DNA of 64,000 bases, taken from Gordionus sp. m RMFG-2023. Its lineage: Eukaryota > Nematomorpha > Gordioida > Chordodea > Parachordodidae. The notes under the pieces are model-generated. The model was not told the DNA's origin. It was given only the letters and a program-made list of their open reading frames with translations, and ran no database searches. Both the position numbers and the translations under genes were made by a program. Below, piece by piece: positions 1-12,320 of this stretch; position 1 is the first letter of the stretch, and each line of letters begins with the position of its first letter. The stretch covers positions 33,271,561 through 33,335,560 of the forward strand of contig NC_088775.1 of assembly GCF_954871325.1 (NCBI RefSeq), in the 5' to 3' direction.

Positions 1-810
1 CATTCTACTAAATTTAAATACTAAGGAAAATAGCCATACGTCAGATTATATTGCCCAGGAATTTAAAATTTAATTCATGAATTGAATCCGGTAAACGTAT
101 ATTCTTTGGTTACTGATAATGCTGCTAACATGAAAGCAGCCTGGAGAATTCTAAAATCTGAATCTATTTATAATTTTATACAATATTATGGTTGTGCATC
201 GCATACATTGCAGTTATTCTTTCACGATTGAACGACTTCAGTTGCCATATTTCAATGATTAAAAAAATACATACCAGCTGCAGTATTTTCCCGTAATACG
301 AATCAACATGGTATACCATCTACATTAAGTAAAATTAGCCAAACAAGACGGGCATCGTCAATAAAATGCATGGAGCAAATACAAATATGTAAGAAAGCTC
401 TGAAAGCATCAACTGTTGAAGAAGCTATATGTGATATTTGTCCCATAGAAATTACCAATGAAATATAAAATAAAGAAATATTTTGGAGGAAAAATTTAAA
501 TTTTTAGCTATACTCCAACCTATAGCTACCTCATTGTTGAAAGTGCAATGGATAAATGTACTTTGGCCCATGTAAAAAACGAGAGGCTTAATTTAGAAAA
601 ACACTCTTCAGAAAGAAATTGGTCGGTTTGTGGCAATATTACGAAAAACAGAAATCGATTGAAGACTTCTACAATAAGAAAATTGGTAAGAGTATATCAT
701 AACTTAAGATTTATTAAAATAAAAAATAAAATAATGATGTTGAATATGAATCGGAACAAGACTCTGCACGTAGGGCAAAACATTAACTATGGAATGAATT
801 AAAAAAAAAA
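1..810 (+). pseudogene. hAT (Ac-like) transposase remnant, cut by window edge
   Basis: Broken piece of a cut-and-paste hAT transposase. In one forward frame the region around 100-235 reads VYSLVTDNAANMKAAW, then a YGCASHTLQL stretch, which matches the conserved hAT core (a catalytic Asp in TDNAANM, then the Cys-x-x-His block). Further downstream, around 300-450, weaker similarity to the region before the C-terminal helices can be followed between stops. Several in-frame stops interrupt it and no ORF of useful length survives. The 84-aa ORF beginning at 548 is not an independent gene. The start lies outside the window and no terminal repeat is visible here. Family assignment rests on motif recognition only. 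Confidence 0.7.
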
Positions 811-1349
811 TTATGAAATTTAATATTACATAGATTCATTATAATATTATATATATATAATAAAGTTATATTGGCATAAAAAACATTTATTTGAATTTGA
901 CCATATCTGACCGGTCAAATATCGGTCAATTGACCGAATCGTATAGAAATTTATCAAAAATAGCACATTTTGAGTTTGCCCATTTTAGGCACTTACATGT
1001 TCAAAAATATCTTTTGACATGGTGTAGACGTTAATATTTAAAAATAATCTTTTCGCAGCTTTATTCAGATGTTCGCGTCAACATTGCTACTCCATCTATC
1101 ACGATACCCCGATCTACCCTATACGCGATGTGACAGTATACTGAACGAGTATAAAAATCATTTTAGGCCTTTACATATAGTCTCCTTAATCCACACTAAC
1201 CTTTATTATATTATTTTTGTCAATACCTAAAACAATATATAATTATGCAACATCCATCTGTAACAAATGAAATGATTTCGTTATTAAGAAGAAAAAGTTA
1301 GGACGGATTGCGTTTCTTCCCAAATATACTGTCTTTGGATGTTCGCAGG

Positions 1350-2060
1350 TAGGGGATACTGGGGCTATTTCGGACATTTTTAATTTAGAGTGCCATAAAA
1401 TTGTGAAAATAAGACTTTTTCCAAAAATAACTATATGAGTGGCAACCCCCCATCGACTATAATTTCATTATGCTAAATAATTTTTGCCTATGGTATTTTT
1501 GTTCCGAACGAATTTTACGAGAATCATTTTTCGCCGGGTTTGCCCCAAGCCCATCCCGGACACAACCGGGATATTTAGGAACAATTGTTTCTTTGCTTTA
1601 TTTTAATAGAAACTGATTTAAAAATCTACAAATTATATAAATTAACTTTATTAATGAATTTAATAATCCTTGAGGCCCATCATTGACCAAATGTTAGATG
1701 TGGTTTTACTAGATTAGTATCTACATAAATGCAATCAGTATTAAATAAATATTTGTTCAAATTTTTGAAATTTTATTTTATATTTGTTAAGGGGTCAAAG
1801 TTGTTTACTACAGTATCAATTTTAATGTGTGGAACTGAGTAAATTAATTTTAAAACCAAAAAAATTCTAGCATACTTTTTTATAACTATTAGTTATTAAA
1901 AGAGGTTTTTTTGCATTAAAATTTTCCAAAGTGTCCGAAGTTGATTTTTTTTCCACAAATTATATTAACCTATTTTAGTTACAAATTTCAAGTCTTCAAA
2001 TAGTTTTTAAATATGAAGACTGTTCGGATTTACCCCATGTCCCAAATGCCCCTGCACCTA
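1350..2060. mobile_element. Short inverted-repeat element with GGGGATACTGGGGC end
   Basis: The left end at 1352 reads GGGGATACTGGGGC and continues with CTATTTCGGACA. The right side near 2020-2058 carries the reverse complement of a related string, with GTTCGGATTTACCCC and TGTCCC. This makes a degenerate terminal inverted repeat of about 25 bp around 0.7 kb of AT-rich DNA with no coding capacity that I can see. The ends resemble those of the pogo-like element at 9517-10455 (GGGGAGACCGTGG), so it may be a non-autonomous relative. The exact right boundary is uncertain. Confidence 0.45.
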
Positions 2061-2286
2061 TATAGTCTTGGGACGAACATCTCAGGTTCCATACTCTAAA
2101 CCTGACAAAATTAGAATTAATTTTATGAGTATCATTTTCTCTGCCAATAGACACATCATGTGCTAATAAATAATTATCCCCAAAGAATATTTAAAATATT
2201 TCTAAAATGTTTTGGAACCAGTCATTATTTAGTTGTTGATTGGAAAATTTTAAAAAAATCGCGATGGCTGAGAAAAGAATTCAACT

Positions 2287-4004
2287 TAGAAATGGGCGCG
2301 GGCCTAATTTTTTATTCACGGCCACCCCATTTACGGTGGCAATAAAAAAATTCACGCTTCACGCTTACTACTAAAAAAAAATTTGACCGACTCGCCCGCT
2401 CACGAAGGGCAATATTTTAATTACGCCCGTCATGCCCAAGAATTTACGGTGTTCTTAAATTTTCAAAACTTTATTGATATACTTTTATACTTTTATGCTT
2501 ATTTGAATCTATTCTGTTTTTATTTCTCTAATTACATTTTAATAACACAAAATAATTACAATTTCTAAAATCAATTTTATTTAGAAAAAGAAGAATGTCC
2601 ATTTTTTTATTTCAGTTGTGTTCGCCTTTCCTCTAATAAGCAATTGGCTATGGAAAATAACCTTTCACTAGAAGCCGAACTTGTCGGGGCTGACAAAACT
2701 TTACTAGCTAATTTTCTCATAAAAGGAAATGAATTTTCCTGTTTCCAAACTTCAAAATATTCACATTTATATTTGTTTTATAAGATGAATCTTTTAAGTT
2801 CATCTTCACAAATTTTAACGGTAGATGTTAAGGCTTCATCAGAATTCTCTAAATCTTTTATTTAGAGAATATAAAGTTCATTATGCAGGATGAATTAGAA
2901 AAGTTAATGATAGTTGGCATTGCTTTATGTATATCGTCGAATTATAAATCATTTAGCATTTTAAGTTGTTTTATATGTATCTGCCTTTTCATCGTCTATT
3001 AAAAACTTAAAATTTCTGAAATTTAAATTTAGAATTAAGCCCTAAAAGAGATATGTCCTGTTCTTTAGGGTTTTGATTATTATTGTATCACCTTCTATAG
3101 GTTGATAAAATTTTATCAATTTTTACCATAAATAAACTTCATTTATAGTGGGATAGAATCTCCGCTCAGATTACCTGAGCATTCTTCGAATATTGTTAAA
3201 AAATTATCTAACTAGCCTGTAATATTTATATTAATGGTATCTAATTAATTCTTGTTTGTTAAACAGGATTTAAATAACTTTGTATCATGATATATGCATA
3301 GTTCCATCGTTATTATATCTTCATTGAAAGTCTTAGCTTGCTGTTTGCTGCAGATTACTTAAAATATTGCGCTATCTTTTTTACACCATTTATACTTAAA
3401 GTTAAATTATCTTTGAATTCAGTTATATTTATTACATTTTAAACGGCAGTAATTTTTTTTAGATTTATAGGTAATATGAGAAAATTTAAACTATAAGTTA
3501 AGATGTTTCCTTTAATTTTGACTGATTATAATTAAATGATTAGTATACAGTAAAGGATAAATGAAAATAAAACATATTTAAATTAAATTTAATACCAAAT
3601 TTCCATTGCTGTGGGAGAGTTGAGAGACTTTAAATTATTTTTCATTTTATAAGACAGGGGAAAAAAATGTAGTTTATAAAATGCGTAATTTTTGTTTTCA
3701 AAAATTATTCCTATTTCAAAAAGAATTAAATTAAATTAACAAATATATATATTATAATTTACAATTTTAAAATTATAAATTTATATTCTAAAAAAACAAT
3801 TTAAAAAATTACAAATTTATATTCCTTAAAAAACAATTTAAAAAAAATTAAAATTTCCTTGATTTAGGGAAAATTTATGATCGCATCAATCACGCCCGGC
3901 AAAAATTTTGGGAAGACCGTCACGCCTAATAATTTAAAATTTATTCACACTCACACCGTGACCCATCGTGTCATGCGTAATTTCACTGCCCGCTCTCACC
4001 TCTA
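2287..4004 (-). mobile_element. Deleted hAT transposon with ends and 8-bp target duplication
   Basis: The element starts TAGAAATGGGCGCGGGC and ends with the reverse complement of TAGAGGTGAGAGCGGGC. It is flanked on both sides by ATTCAACT (2279-2286 and 4005-4012), the 8-bp target duplication expected for hAT. The subterminal regions are GC-rich and carry repeated CACGCC-like words. The only recognisable coding part is a C-terminal transposase segment on the minus strand (listed separately); the rest of the 1.7 kb is AT-rich decay. It is probably non-functional but its boundaries are clear. Confidence 0.82.
2613..2880 (-). pseudogene. hAT transposase C-terminal dimerisation segment
   Basis: Reading the minus strand upward from about 2770 gives FEVWKQENSFPFMRKLASKV followed by LSAPTSSASSERLFSIAN and LLEERRTQL. 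This is the classical hAT C-terminal dimerisation block (WW/FWK, then P-T-S-x-x-S-S-E-R-x-F-S). It lies inside the hAT with intact ends at 2287-4004 and in the orientation expected for its transposase. The rest of the transposase to the right (2880-3600) is too decayed to follow. The forward-strand ORF at 2644-2865 is its antisense shadow. Confidence 0.8.
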
Positions 4005-4202
4005 ATTCAACTTCCTCCTATTATATTCTAAAAATTTTATAACCCTTAAATTTTTTATCTATCAAAAATTATATTTAAAACCTTATTATCAGTAAATACT
4101 TAATAATCTTATAATGCCATTCTAAAAAAAAATCCAAATATATTATTTTATAACCAATCCGCACCTCTTTAATTAGAAAATGATTTCATTTATGATATTA
4201 AA

Positions 4203-4928
4203 TTATTGATATAATATAAATAAACTCTTCATAAAGTCTTGGGTTGACATTGTTGACAATTTCTTCCAAATAGTAATATTTTGGTAATTCATAAATTCCA
4301 TCGATGACATTGATGATCCTTCTTCTAAGTCGGGGTTAAAATTTACATGAATTATTTTTCCATTAGGGGTTTCAAAGTTAAATTTGTCTGCACTAACTTT
4401 AACCAAGTCATAATTGTTTGCTTCCATGTTGAATGGTAAGTCCCGCTGTTTTAGTTGACTGAAGTCATGACCACTCATGTAATTCGTAAGTGATTCCATT
4501 TTAGACGAAATTAATTTGGCGTTGTGGATTGTTCCGACATCGTTTTCCTTTTTATTATCTTCCCGCCCAAAAGTTTCGGCGGAATTTTTGTAGCTTCCCA
4601 TGTCATTCTCTCTTTTTACATTACTTTTATGGGAAGGGTCTGTATCATCGTAATCATTTTCCGAGATGATTTTGATCTTTTTATTATTCTTGACCACTTT
4701 AAATAAATTGGCCTTCTCAGGATAAAGAGCGTTTAATAGCCATACTTTAGGCCCTTTGTCTCTTTCATTTGCGCCTGTAGAATTGGAGTTAACTGACAAA
4801 TAGATAATATTTTGATTTGGCAAAATCTGGGACGGTCTATGGGCCGGAATTCTAAAGCACAATTTTAGGATAATCGATGTTAATAAATAGATTGTGATAA
4901 TGTAAATGCGTCTCATTATACTGTTCAA
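4203..4928 (-). CDS. Hypothetical 241-aa secreted or membrane-anchored protein
   Basis: Uninterrupted ORF of 241 residues beginning ATG at 4928 and ending at 4203. I do not recognise the family. Residues about 5-26 (RRIYIITIYLLTSIILKLCF) are basic then hydrophobic, like an uncleaved signal anchor or signal peptide. The rest is hydrophilic and rich in Asn, Asp, Lys and Ser, with one possible N-glycosylation site (NST near residue 48, another NIT near 217) and no Cys pairs. The body reads as a low-complexity linker around 85-130, then a more ordered stretch (residues about 165-240). Its GC is clearly above the flanks, which supports a real gene, single-exon or the last part of a spliced one. 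It has no neighbour of related function; the nearest feature is the hAT ending at 4004. It could also be an old element-derived ORF. Confidence 0.5.
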   Translation of the reverse strand: MNSIMRRIYIITIYLLTSIILKLCFRIPAHRPSQILPNQNIIYLSVNSNSTGANERDKGPKVWLLNALYPEKANLFKVVKNNKKIKIISENDYDDTDPSHKSNVKRENDMGSYKNSAETFGREDNKKENDVGTIHNAKLISSKMESLTNYMSGHDFSQLKQRDLPFNMEANNYDLVKVSADKFNFETPNGKIIHVNFNPDLEEGSSMSSMEFMNYQNITIWKKLSTMSTQDFMKSLFILYQ

Positions 4929-7900
4929 TCATCAAGAGTTGATGACTCTTTAATTTTATATTTTCGAAAAATAACGAATATTGAAATTAATCTTTTAAAT
5001 TATTATGAATATTTGTGAATATTATAAAATAATTTATTATTTTATGTTAATTTTTAAATTATAATGCGAAATAAACTAATTAATGCAAAAATGTTCGATT
5101 TGTTTAGAACATATTCTTCACTTAGTTTACCTCTATTTTTTCAATTATTTATAAAAATATTTTTGTCAAGACGTTGTCGAAAATTTTAAACATTAAAAAA
5201 AACGTCAAAGAATATTTGTAATATATAATATTACATATAAATATTATGCAAATTTTTTTTTGATTTATAATAATTTATTTTGATCAAACAAATTGTCAAT
5301 TAATATTGAAACATTACTATCGTCTTTCTATCCAAGGTTTATAACCTTTATGGCTTAACTCTTCTCATTATCCAATGCTAAAGCTTATGAAAGGGAAAAA
5401 TAGGTTATTAAAATATTTATATTCAGTGCCCAAGAGGAATGTTGGTACTAAATTATTTCTTAAAATTCCTTAAGAAAAACAAGAAACGAATAAAATATAA
5501 TTATATATCCGGTGACTCCAAAAAAAACGTAATTTTTAAAATTTTTATTATTTTATGTATGCGTCACTCATTTTTTTGTAAAGTTTCGTATTATAGTAAA
5601 GAATATACATATGTAACTTAATATCTTAAATTTTTTTTTTAGATTTGATCCAGTCATTTTTTTAGAAAATTAAGATCAAAAATTAATTCAGATGCGCATC
5701 TTTTTTCCAATCTCCACTTCCCTTGATCTTAGGCTAACTTGATTTTCTCTCGCAAAAATTGCGGATATACTTCACGAATTATTTTTATTAATGAAAATCT
5801 TTAATTGGTTCTACAAATGATAATCTAATAATATAATCAATGAAGTTAGTGAGCCATTGTGCAGATTCTATAAATCGTAGGTAATTAGCAGACAAAAATT
5901 TATATGTGGATAAAGAGCTTTAAAATATCACATTTAATCGTCCAATAAGGCTTTGGCACTGTGGTACTAATGGTAAAATTTCTTTCAATTGATTGATATA
6001 AAGGCATTAGAATCTATCATTATTCATTGATTGATTAAAAATACATAATTTCATGATAATATTTTCAATTTAGAAAATTATCGTCTGCTTTTGTTGGGTG
6101 CTAAATAAATGGTATTTAATAATAACAGTTATTTGATAATCTAAATATTTTATGTCACATTACGATTAGGTAAAAAAAAAACTAAAAGCGAGCGCATCCT
6201 ATACAGTCCAAACACAATGCAATATATCATATCTCTTTTTGAACAAAAATATTTTGAGGGTCTTGAGTTATTTTTTTCTTCAAATTTTAGCATTTTGGAT
6301 CTCAATTTTATGAAAAAATTCTATCAAATTTTCAAAAATTTTATCAAATTCTCAAAGATCTAGCCAAACCTGTAAATACCTTTAATTTTAGACTTGACTG
6401 GACTAATCCTCAACATCAATATATTTGAATCGACTTTTAGATTGCAGTTTAAAAAATATTAATGCAAGAATATTTGGTTTATAAAGTTTTCTAAAATCAA
6501 AATTCAAACTAATTAAGAGTTAAGCTAGAGAATTATATTGATTACTCATTAAGATGAACCTTATATTAGAATTTTTATATTTGTATTCGATTTTGTGACA
6601 AATATTTCAGTCAAGACAAATTTGTTCTTTTTTATTTAATACAAATAAATTAAATCAACAAAGAAATATCGCACAAATTCGCTGTAATTATTATATAAAT
6701 TTTCAAAGAAATTTCATTTAATAATGAATTAATAAATATTTTTTAAATATATTTTTAAAAATGTCCTTACGGCTAAAAAAAATTATCATTTAAAAATTTT
6801 GAGCTAATTAGCAGGTAAAAAATTTATTTTTAATATCATATCTCCTTGTAAAATAATTCATTAAGAAAAAATAATAATAATTTAGTTTAAAAAAAAAGAA
6901 GTTACCTGTAAGGTTAATTTTTATATAATTTTTTTTAAAAATATATACATTCAAATTTTGACAATTAGTTTAAAAAAATTTATTTTAAATCAATTTAATT
7001 TTTATATATTTATATACGCTGACGACTGAATAACGTAAAACATATTAATTACAATAACCTGACTCGGACTGGGTTTTTTGGTCGAGTTTTGTAGACTTCA
7101 ACATATGTAAATTCGACGAAAATCACCTGCTCTATCAACCTGACCTCCTAAAAAAAATTTTCCAAATTTTATTAGTAGATAGTATATATTATTTAGGAAA
7201 TAAAACTACTTAGATTTCCTCACAATTTTATAGTAAAATTTTTTTTAAAACCTTTTGTAAATATTTACTTGCAGTATTGGGAACCACCGTAAATATTTTT
7301 ATCTAAAATATCCTTTTTTTTCAAACCTTTTGTACATATTTACTCGCAGTATTGGGAACCACCGTAAATATATATTTAAAATTCAATATCTTTTTGCACC
7401 CTTGGCATTTTTATAAGATATATTTTATTTTCAAATAGAATGTTGTAATTTCTTAATTTCCTTGACAAAAGGTACAGATTTATATTTTTATTTAAAAAAT
7501 TCATTATTCGTTACATTTATTTTGACGATTGTGCCAAAAGAATCTGCAGTTATATAAAAAAATTTGTCCAATATTATGTCTTTATAATTAAATTTTAATT
7601 CAAGGCAATGTACCACGCTAATCATGAAGGAAATTGGCTTTATTTATTTGAATCGAAAATATTAATTCTCTAATTATCATCTATTGTAATTGTTTTCAAT
7701 TTCACCGTAAGGGAGGCAGCATATTTTGCTTAGGATCAGATCTTTAAAAAGACCAAGTCTATTTGAACACTTTTGTGATACAGCTACTAATTTATAAAAT
7801 TATCAAAGCCACAGCCAGAATCATAGATATTTTAATTGCTAGATTTGTTCAATCAAATATTTCAATGTGAATTTGATATTCAGATATCTCAAGTATGCAC

Positions 7901-8750
7901 CAAGAGAAGTTCATCGTATAATGAATGTTTTTATTTCCACTTTTTATGTTGTTAACCTTGATTTAGCTGTTATAATATGCCTCTAGATTTACCAAAAAGA
8001 AGCCCCAAACCTTGGTAGTTTTTAGAAAAATCTATGAGGTAATAAAACGAGGTTGTTAACAACACTATCCATTTGGAAATTATTGAAAAATTAACTCAAT
8101 CTAAAAAGAGATTCCATATATTTTTTCCTAAATAGAGAATATACATTACAGTTCATGCAATATTTCTTAAGAATATTTTTGTGTATTACTCTATATATTC
8201 AATAATTAATATTTGATTTTTGTTAGAATTTGAGCCATTTTTTACAATCAATAATTCTTATAAATTTATATATATTTTAAAATTCGCAAAAAAAATTACA
8301 TTTATATGCAAAAAAAATTTCAGAGGTAATATTTTCTTCACTAAACGGGTAAACCCGGTTTTTAATCGAAAACTCAGAGTTACGCCAATTATATATATTA
8401 ATTATTTCAATAGCATTTATGTGCATAAATCAAGCGCGTCGCTAAGGAAGGAGCGCAGGAAAAAAGAGCCCCCTGAAAAATTTTCATACCATATGTTGTT
8501 TTGAAAATGTTCGTTAAAAAAAAAAGTATAGCTAAAATGATATAAATCTTTATTTGATGATATTACAGATTATGTAGACATTAGAAATTATTATTTTTTT
8601 AGTCCCTAGTACTAAATTTAAAAAATTTCTGATGATTATTTTATTAAAAAAATTAGAATATATTTAAAAAATTGTCTACCTAACAAAGCAAATTCTTGGC
8701 TAACCTGATGCATCCAAGTATTTTATTTACTTTTTGTTTCATATAATTAG
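4929..8750. other. AT-rich spacer without a recognisable gene
   Basis: About 3.8 kb of very AT-rich DNA with short A/T runs. Only short chance ORFs are present (for example 60 aa at 5439 and 94 aa at 8220, the latter Lys/Phe/Ile-rich low-complexity). I see no exon with balanced base composition and no terminal repeats. The one structured item is the short duplication at 7249-7371. Confidence 0.6.
7249..7371. repeat. Two near-identical 46-bp copies in direct orientation
   Basis: The string beginning CCTTTTGTAAATATTTACTT and ending GGAACCACCGTAAATAT occurs at about 7251-7296 and again at about 7326-7371, with only a couple of differences, separated by about 30 bp of A/T-rich spacer. Each copy contains an internal GTAAATATTTAC palindrome. 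The sequence is more complex than its surroundings. Confidence 0.75.
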
Positions 8751-8751
8751 A

Positions 8752-8885
8752 GGTCTTTGCAAAAGTTGCCCGGCCCGAAATTAAAAAAAAAATTTGCTCT
8801 AAGCTGGCCGAAAATTTTTAAAAAATTTGCCTTAAGCGCCAGGCCCAAAATTTCCTAAAAAATATTGCCCGAAGTCAAAAATTAT
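8752..8885. repeat. GGCCCG-rich hAT-type terminal fragment
   Basis: Starts AGAGGTCTTTGCAAAAGTT then repeats GCCCGGCCCG-like blocks separated by A-runs. This is the same pattern as the ends of the hAT element at 18782-19544 (CAGAGACCTGC ... GGCCCGG). Only one end is recognisable and no paired target duplication was found, so it is called a fragment. Confidence 0.5.
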
Positions 8886-9516
8886 ATTATATTATTTTTA
8901 TTATATAAAAAAATATAGAATAAAATTAAATTACATAAAAAAAATATAGAATAAAATTTTTTATTCAATTATCATTCCATCCTTCATTCATCATATCATA
9001 TAATAATAGTCTATTTATCTCCATCGGTTTTATTAAAATTTCATTTAAGAAAAAAAAGAAGGGGGGGGGGGTGGGAAGGTGTAGATGTATAATAAAATAA
9101 TCTGTTTGAAATGACTATCATTTTTATGATAATTTTTTTACTTTTTTTAAACTCTGATTGCCCATTATTTGTGACCCATCGTCATTTATTATTTACCACT
9201 ATTTGTAATTATTAGTTATTTCTGATTTCCTAGACCTCACTCTCCTCGGCCAAAGGCCAGGCCTAGGACGAAGTCTTAATTCAAATAAGAATTCCGTCAT
9301 TACAATTTTAAAAGATGTACATATAACTGATATTCTTTTAATTTCTTCCTCTGTACATAATCATACGAGTGAAAATATAAAGCGCGAATTTAATGTCTAA
9401 ATCTAATAGGATATTTAAAAATTGATAACATTTTTTTTACTAATTACGACACCTTGAGTATATTAATTTATAAAATATAAAAAATAATAATTTGGAAAAG
9501 GATAAATATCATAGTA

Positions 9517-10455
9517 GGGGAGACCGTGGATATAATGAACCCGTGGTTATATCGAAACGTGGTTTTATTTTCTAGAGTTTTAAACTCTAAGGGATAAATT
9601 TTTTTACCAAAACTATATAATTATATAATGCATATGCGGATTTTTATATCCATCGGAGAATTTGAAGAAATTTTATAATGCATTATATGATTAGTACCTG
9701 CAAAGGTAACTTTTTAAACCTCTACTATTTTTAAAAAAATAAAGATTAACATACATTTTTACCACCCATAAATCATCTTATATAAAAGAAAAAATCCTAT
9801 TTTATAGAATATCAATTTACTCGAACAAAATTGATATTATAAATACTTCAAAATATGACCTTAATCAAAGTGGTGGCATTGGGGCTAGAGGTTAGAACGA
9901 GCCTTTTTACAATTTTTTTAAAAATTTCAACTAAAAAATTACCATGGAGAGAGCAAAAGAAAAAAATCAAGAAATGGTATTAATAATAAAAACGATTGTT
10001 TAGTGTGTAAAAAAATTATAACAAGCATCATATCAAGACTGGTTTCAATGTAAATGTAGTTTTTGGTCACACGGAAGATGTTGCAATTTTAATCCTTTTT
10101 TTATTTGCAAAGATTGTGAATAAAGTTCCTATCTTTGTTTATAAATGATTTTATATATTACTTTTATGCTTTAAATCATTAAATGTGTAAATAAAAAAAT
10201 ATATAACTTTTTTGTGGAAAATTAAGCAGAGCTTATAATAGCCCCGAGCAACGGTGGTTCATCCCCAGGTAGGGTTCACTCGTTCCCCCAAAAAAATTCC
10301 AGTAAAAATAAAATTTTGAAAAAGTATTAGATATGTATTTTTGAAATTTAAACCATAAAACTAATAGAGCTGAACAAAATGAGATATTTTTGATAAAGTA
10401 CTTTTAATTTTTTTAAGGTTTGCCTTTTAGGGTTCGCCATAACCCCGTTCTCCCC
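9517..10455 (+). mobile_element. Short pogo-like (Tc1/mariner group) element flanked by TA
   Basis: Ends are GGGGAGACCGTGG on the left and the reverse complement of GGGGAGAACGGGG on the right, both bordered by TA (9515-9516 and 10456-10457), the target of Tc1/mariner-type transposases. Next to the ends the text GTTATATCGAAACG (left) and GGGTTCGCCATAACC (right) continues the partial inverted match. It is 939 bp long, too short for a whole transposase; the only coding remnant is a zinc-finger tail (9994-10123). It is a deletion derivative. Confidence 0.68.
9994..10123 (+). pseudogene. C-terminal zinc-finger tail of a pogo-like transposase
   Basis: One frame gives DCLVCKK; a second frame continues DWFQCKCSFWSHGRCC, then FICKDCE and a stop at 10121-10123. 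The spacing of Cys-x2-Cys, Trp-x2-Cys-x-Cys, Trp-x-His-x3-Cys and a final Cys-x2-Cys resembles the PHD/zinc-ribbon tail found at the C terminus of many pogo/jerky-type transposases. A frameshift lies between the first pair of cysteines and the rest, near the A-run at 10010. This tail together with the TA target is why I favour the Tc1/mariner group. Confidence 0.6.
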
Positions 10456-10615
10456 TATGTATGCCTTATTTTCCCAAATATGCGATTTATATTATGATGT
10501 ATTTATCATCTTATATATTTAAATCTCATTATATTATATAATATATCTAATTTAGATTTTGAAATATAATTTTAAAAGATAAGTATGTAAAAAAAATCGT
10601 ACCCTTCTAAACAAA

Positions 10616-11605
10616 GGTATCCCGTCTTTACAGAGAATCTTTTATAGAGAATGCAAATATAGAGAAACTTTTATAGAGAAAACAATTGTAGAGAATGTCG
10701 TTTATAAAGAATATCGTTTATAGAGAATGATTTTATAGAGAATTTATTTTATAGAGAAACTTTTAAAGAGAAAACAATTATAGAGAATGTCGTTTATAGA
10801 GAATCTCATTTATAGAGAAAGATTTTGTAGAGAATCTCGTTTATAGAGAATGATTTTATAGAGAATTTATTTTATAGAGAAACTTTTAAAGAGAAAACTA
10901 TAGAGAATCTCATTTTAGTGAATGATTTTATAGAGAATCTCGTTTATAGAGAATGATTTTATAGAGAATTTATTTTATAGAGAAACTTTTAAAGAGAAAA
11001 CAATTATATAGAATGTCGTTTATAGAGAATGATTTTATAGAGAATAATTTTATAGAGAATTTATTTTATAGAGAAACTTTTATATAGAAAACAATTATAT
11101 TTAAATGTCGTTTATAGAGAATCTCGTTTATAGAGAATGATTTTATAGAGAATATTTTACAGAGAATTGTTTTACAGAGAATTATTTTATAGAGAATATT
11201 TTACGGAGAATTGTTTTAGAGAGAATTATTTTATAGAGAAGGATTTTATAAAGAATAAAACAATTATAGAGAATCTCATTTATAGAGAATGATTTTATAG
11301 AGAATCTCGTTTATAGAGAATGATTTTATAGAGAATTTATTTTATAGAGAAACTTTTAAAGAGAAAACAATTATATAGAATGTCGTATATAGAGAATGAT
11401 TTTATAGAGAATTTATTTTATTGAGAAACTTTTATATAGAGAAAACAATTATATTTGAATGTCGTTTATAGAGAATCTCGTTTATAGAGAATGATTTTAT
11501 AGAGAATATTTTACAGATAATTGTTTTAGAGAGAATTATTTCATAGAGAAGGATTTTATAGAGAATAATTTTATAGAATTTTATAGAGAATGATTTTATA
11601 AAAAA
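10616..11605 (+). repeat. TATAGAGAAT minisatellite forming left end of element A
   Basis: About 1 kb of short units built on TATAGAGAAT followed by 3-6 variable bases (GATTT, CTCGTT, TTATTT, GTCGTT). Higher-order groups recur, for example runs ending AAACAATTATAGAGAATGTC appear several times, showing that larger blocks have been duplicated. No gene; ORFs reading through it are repeat translations. Confidence 0.92.
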
Positions 11606-12320
11606 TGAATTAAGTATTATTTAAGAAATAAATTTTCTCAAAAAAAACAAGCCATATGCCGTCATATAAATTCTCGGAACCCTTGAATAAAAAAAGGGAA
11701 AAAATAATCTTAAAAAAAATTATTCACGTTCCTGATTTGTATTGCTTATGATTAATTATGATAATATTTTTGAGTTTTCTGTTGTTATTTTTTAAAATAC
11801 GCTGAACAATTAGAAGTAGTAATGCTAAAATTATGAAAATGTTTCCTTCTTTATCAGTTTCTATTAGTGCTTTGCTTTAACTAGTAGAGTAGCCATTAAA
11901 AAAAAAACTATTAGCAACAAAGCCAGCCTTACACCAATTGTTTTAGAAAATTTTGTCAATATTTAGTTGCTTTGTGCATTATTTTAATCTGCTTGGCCCG
12001 GCCCCGATTTTCAAAAAATATATTATCTATTTTTAATTTGCTTAGATAATAAAGGTGTTAAAATATTTGGTTTTAAAATATATGGCCCGGCTCGAGTTTT
12101 TAAAAAAAAGCTTTTTTTGACCCGGCCCGTGTATTTAAAAAAATTAAAATACGTCCCGGGTTTAAGGTTGGGCCAGGTCTCTGATTTAGCGCTTTTATAA
12201 TTTTCCTAATAAATCTGATTTTACCAATTCCGAAGAGAATCTACCCTGGGAATTTCATACGATTGCTCCAATATTTTTTTGTATTTAATAATTTTATTTT
12301 ATTTTGTTTTATTTTTTCAT

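Noticed and set aside
8220-8504. 94-aa ORF
   Set aside because: Lys/Phe/Ile-rich translation of A/T runs; no domain, no splice context, no compositional difference from flanks.
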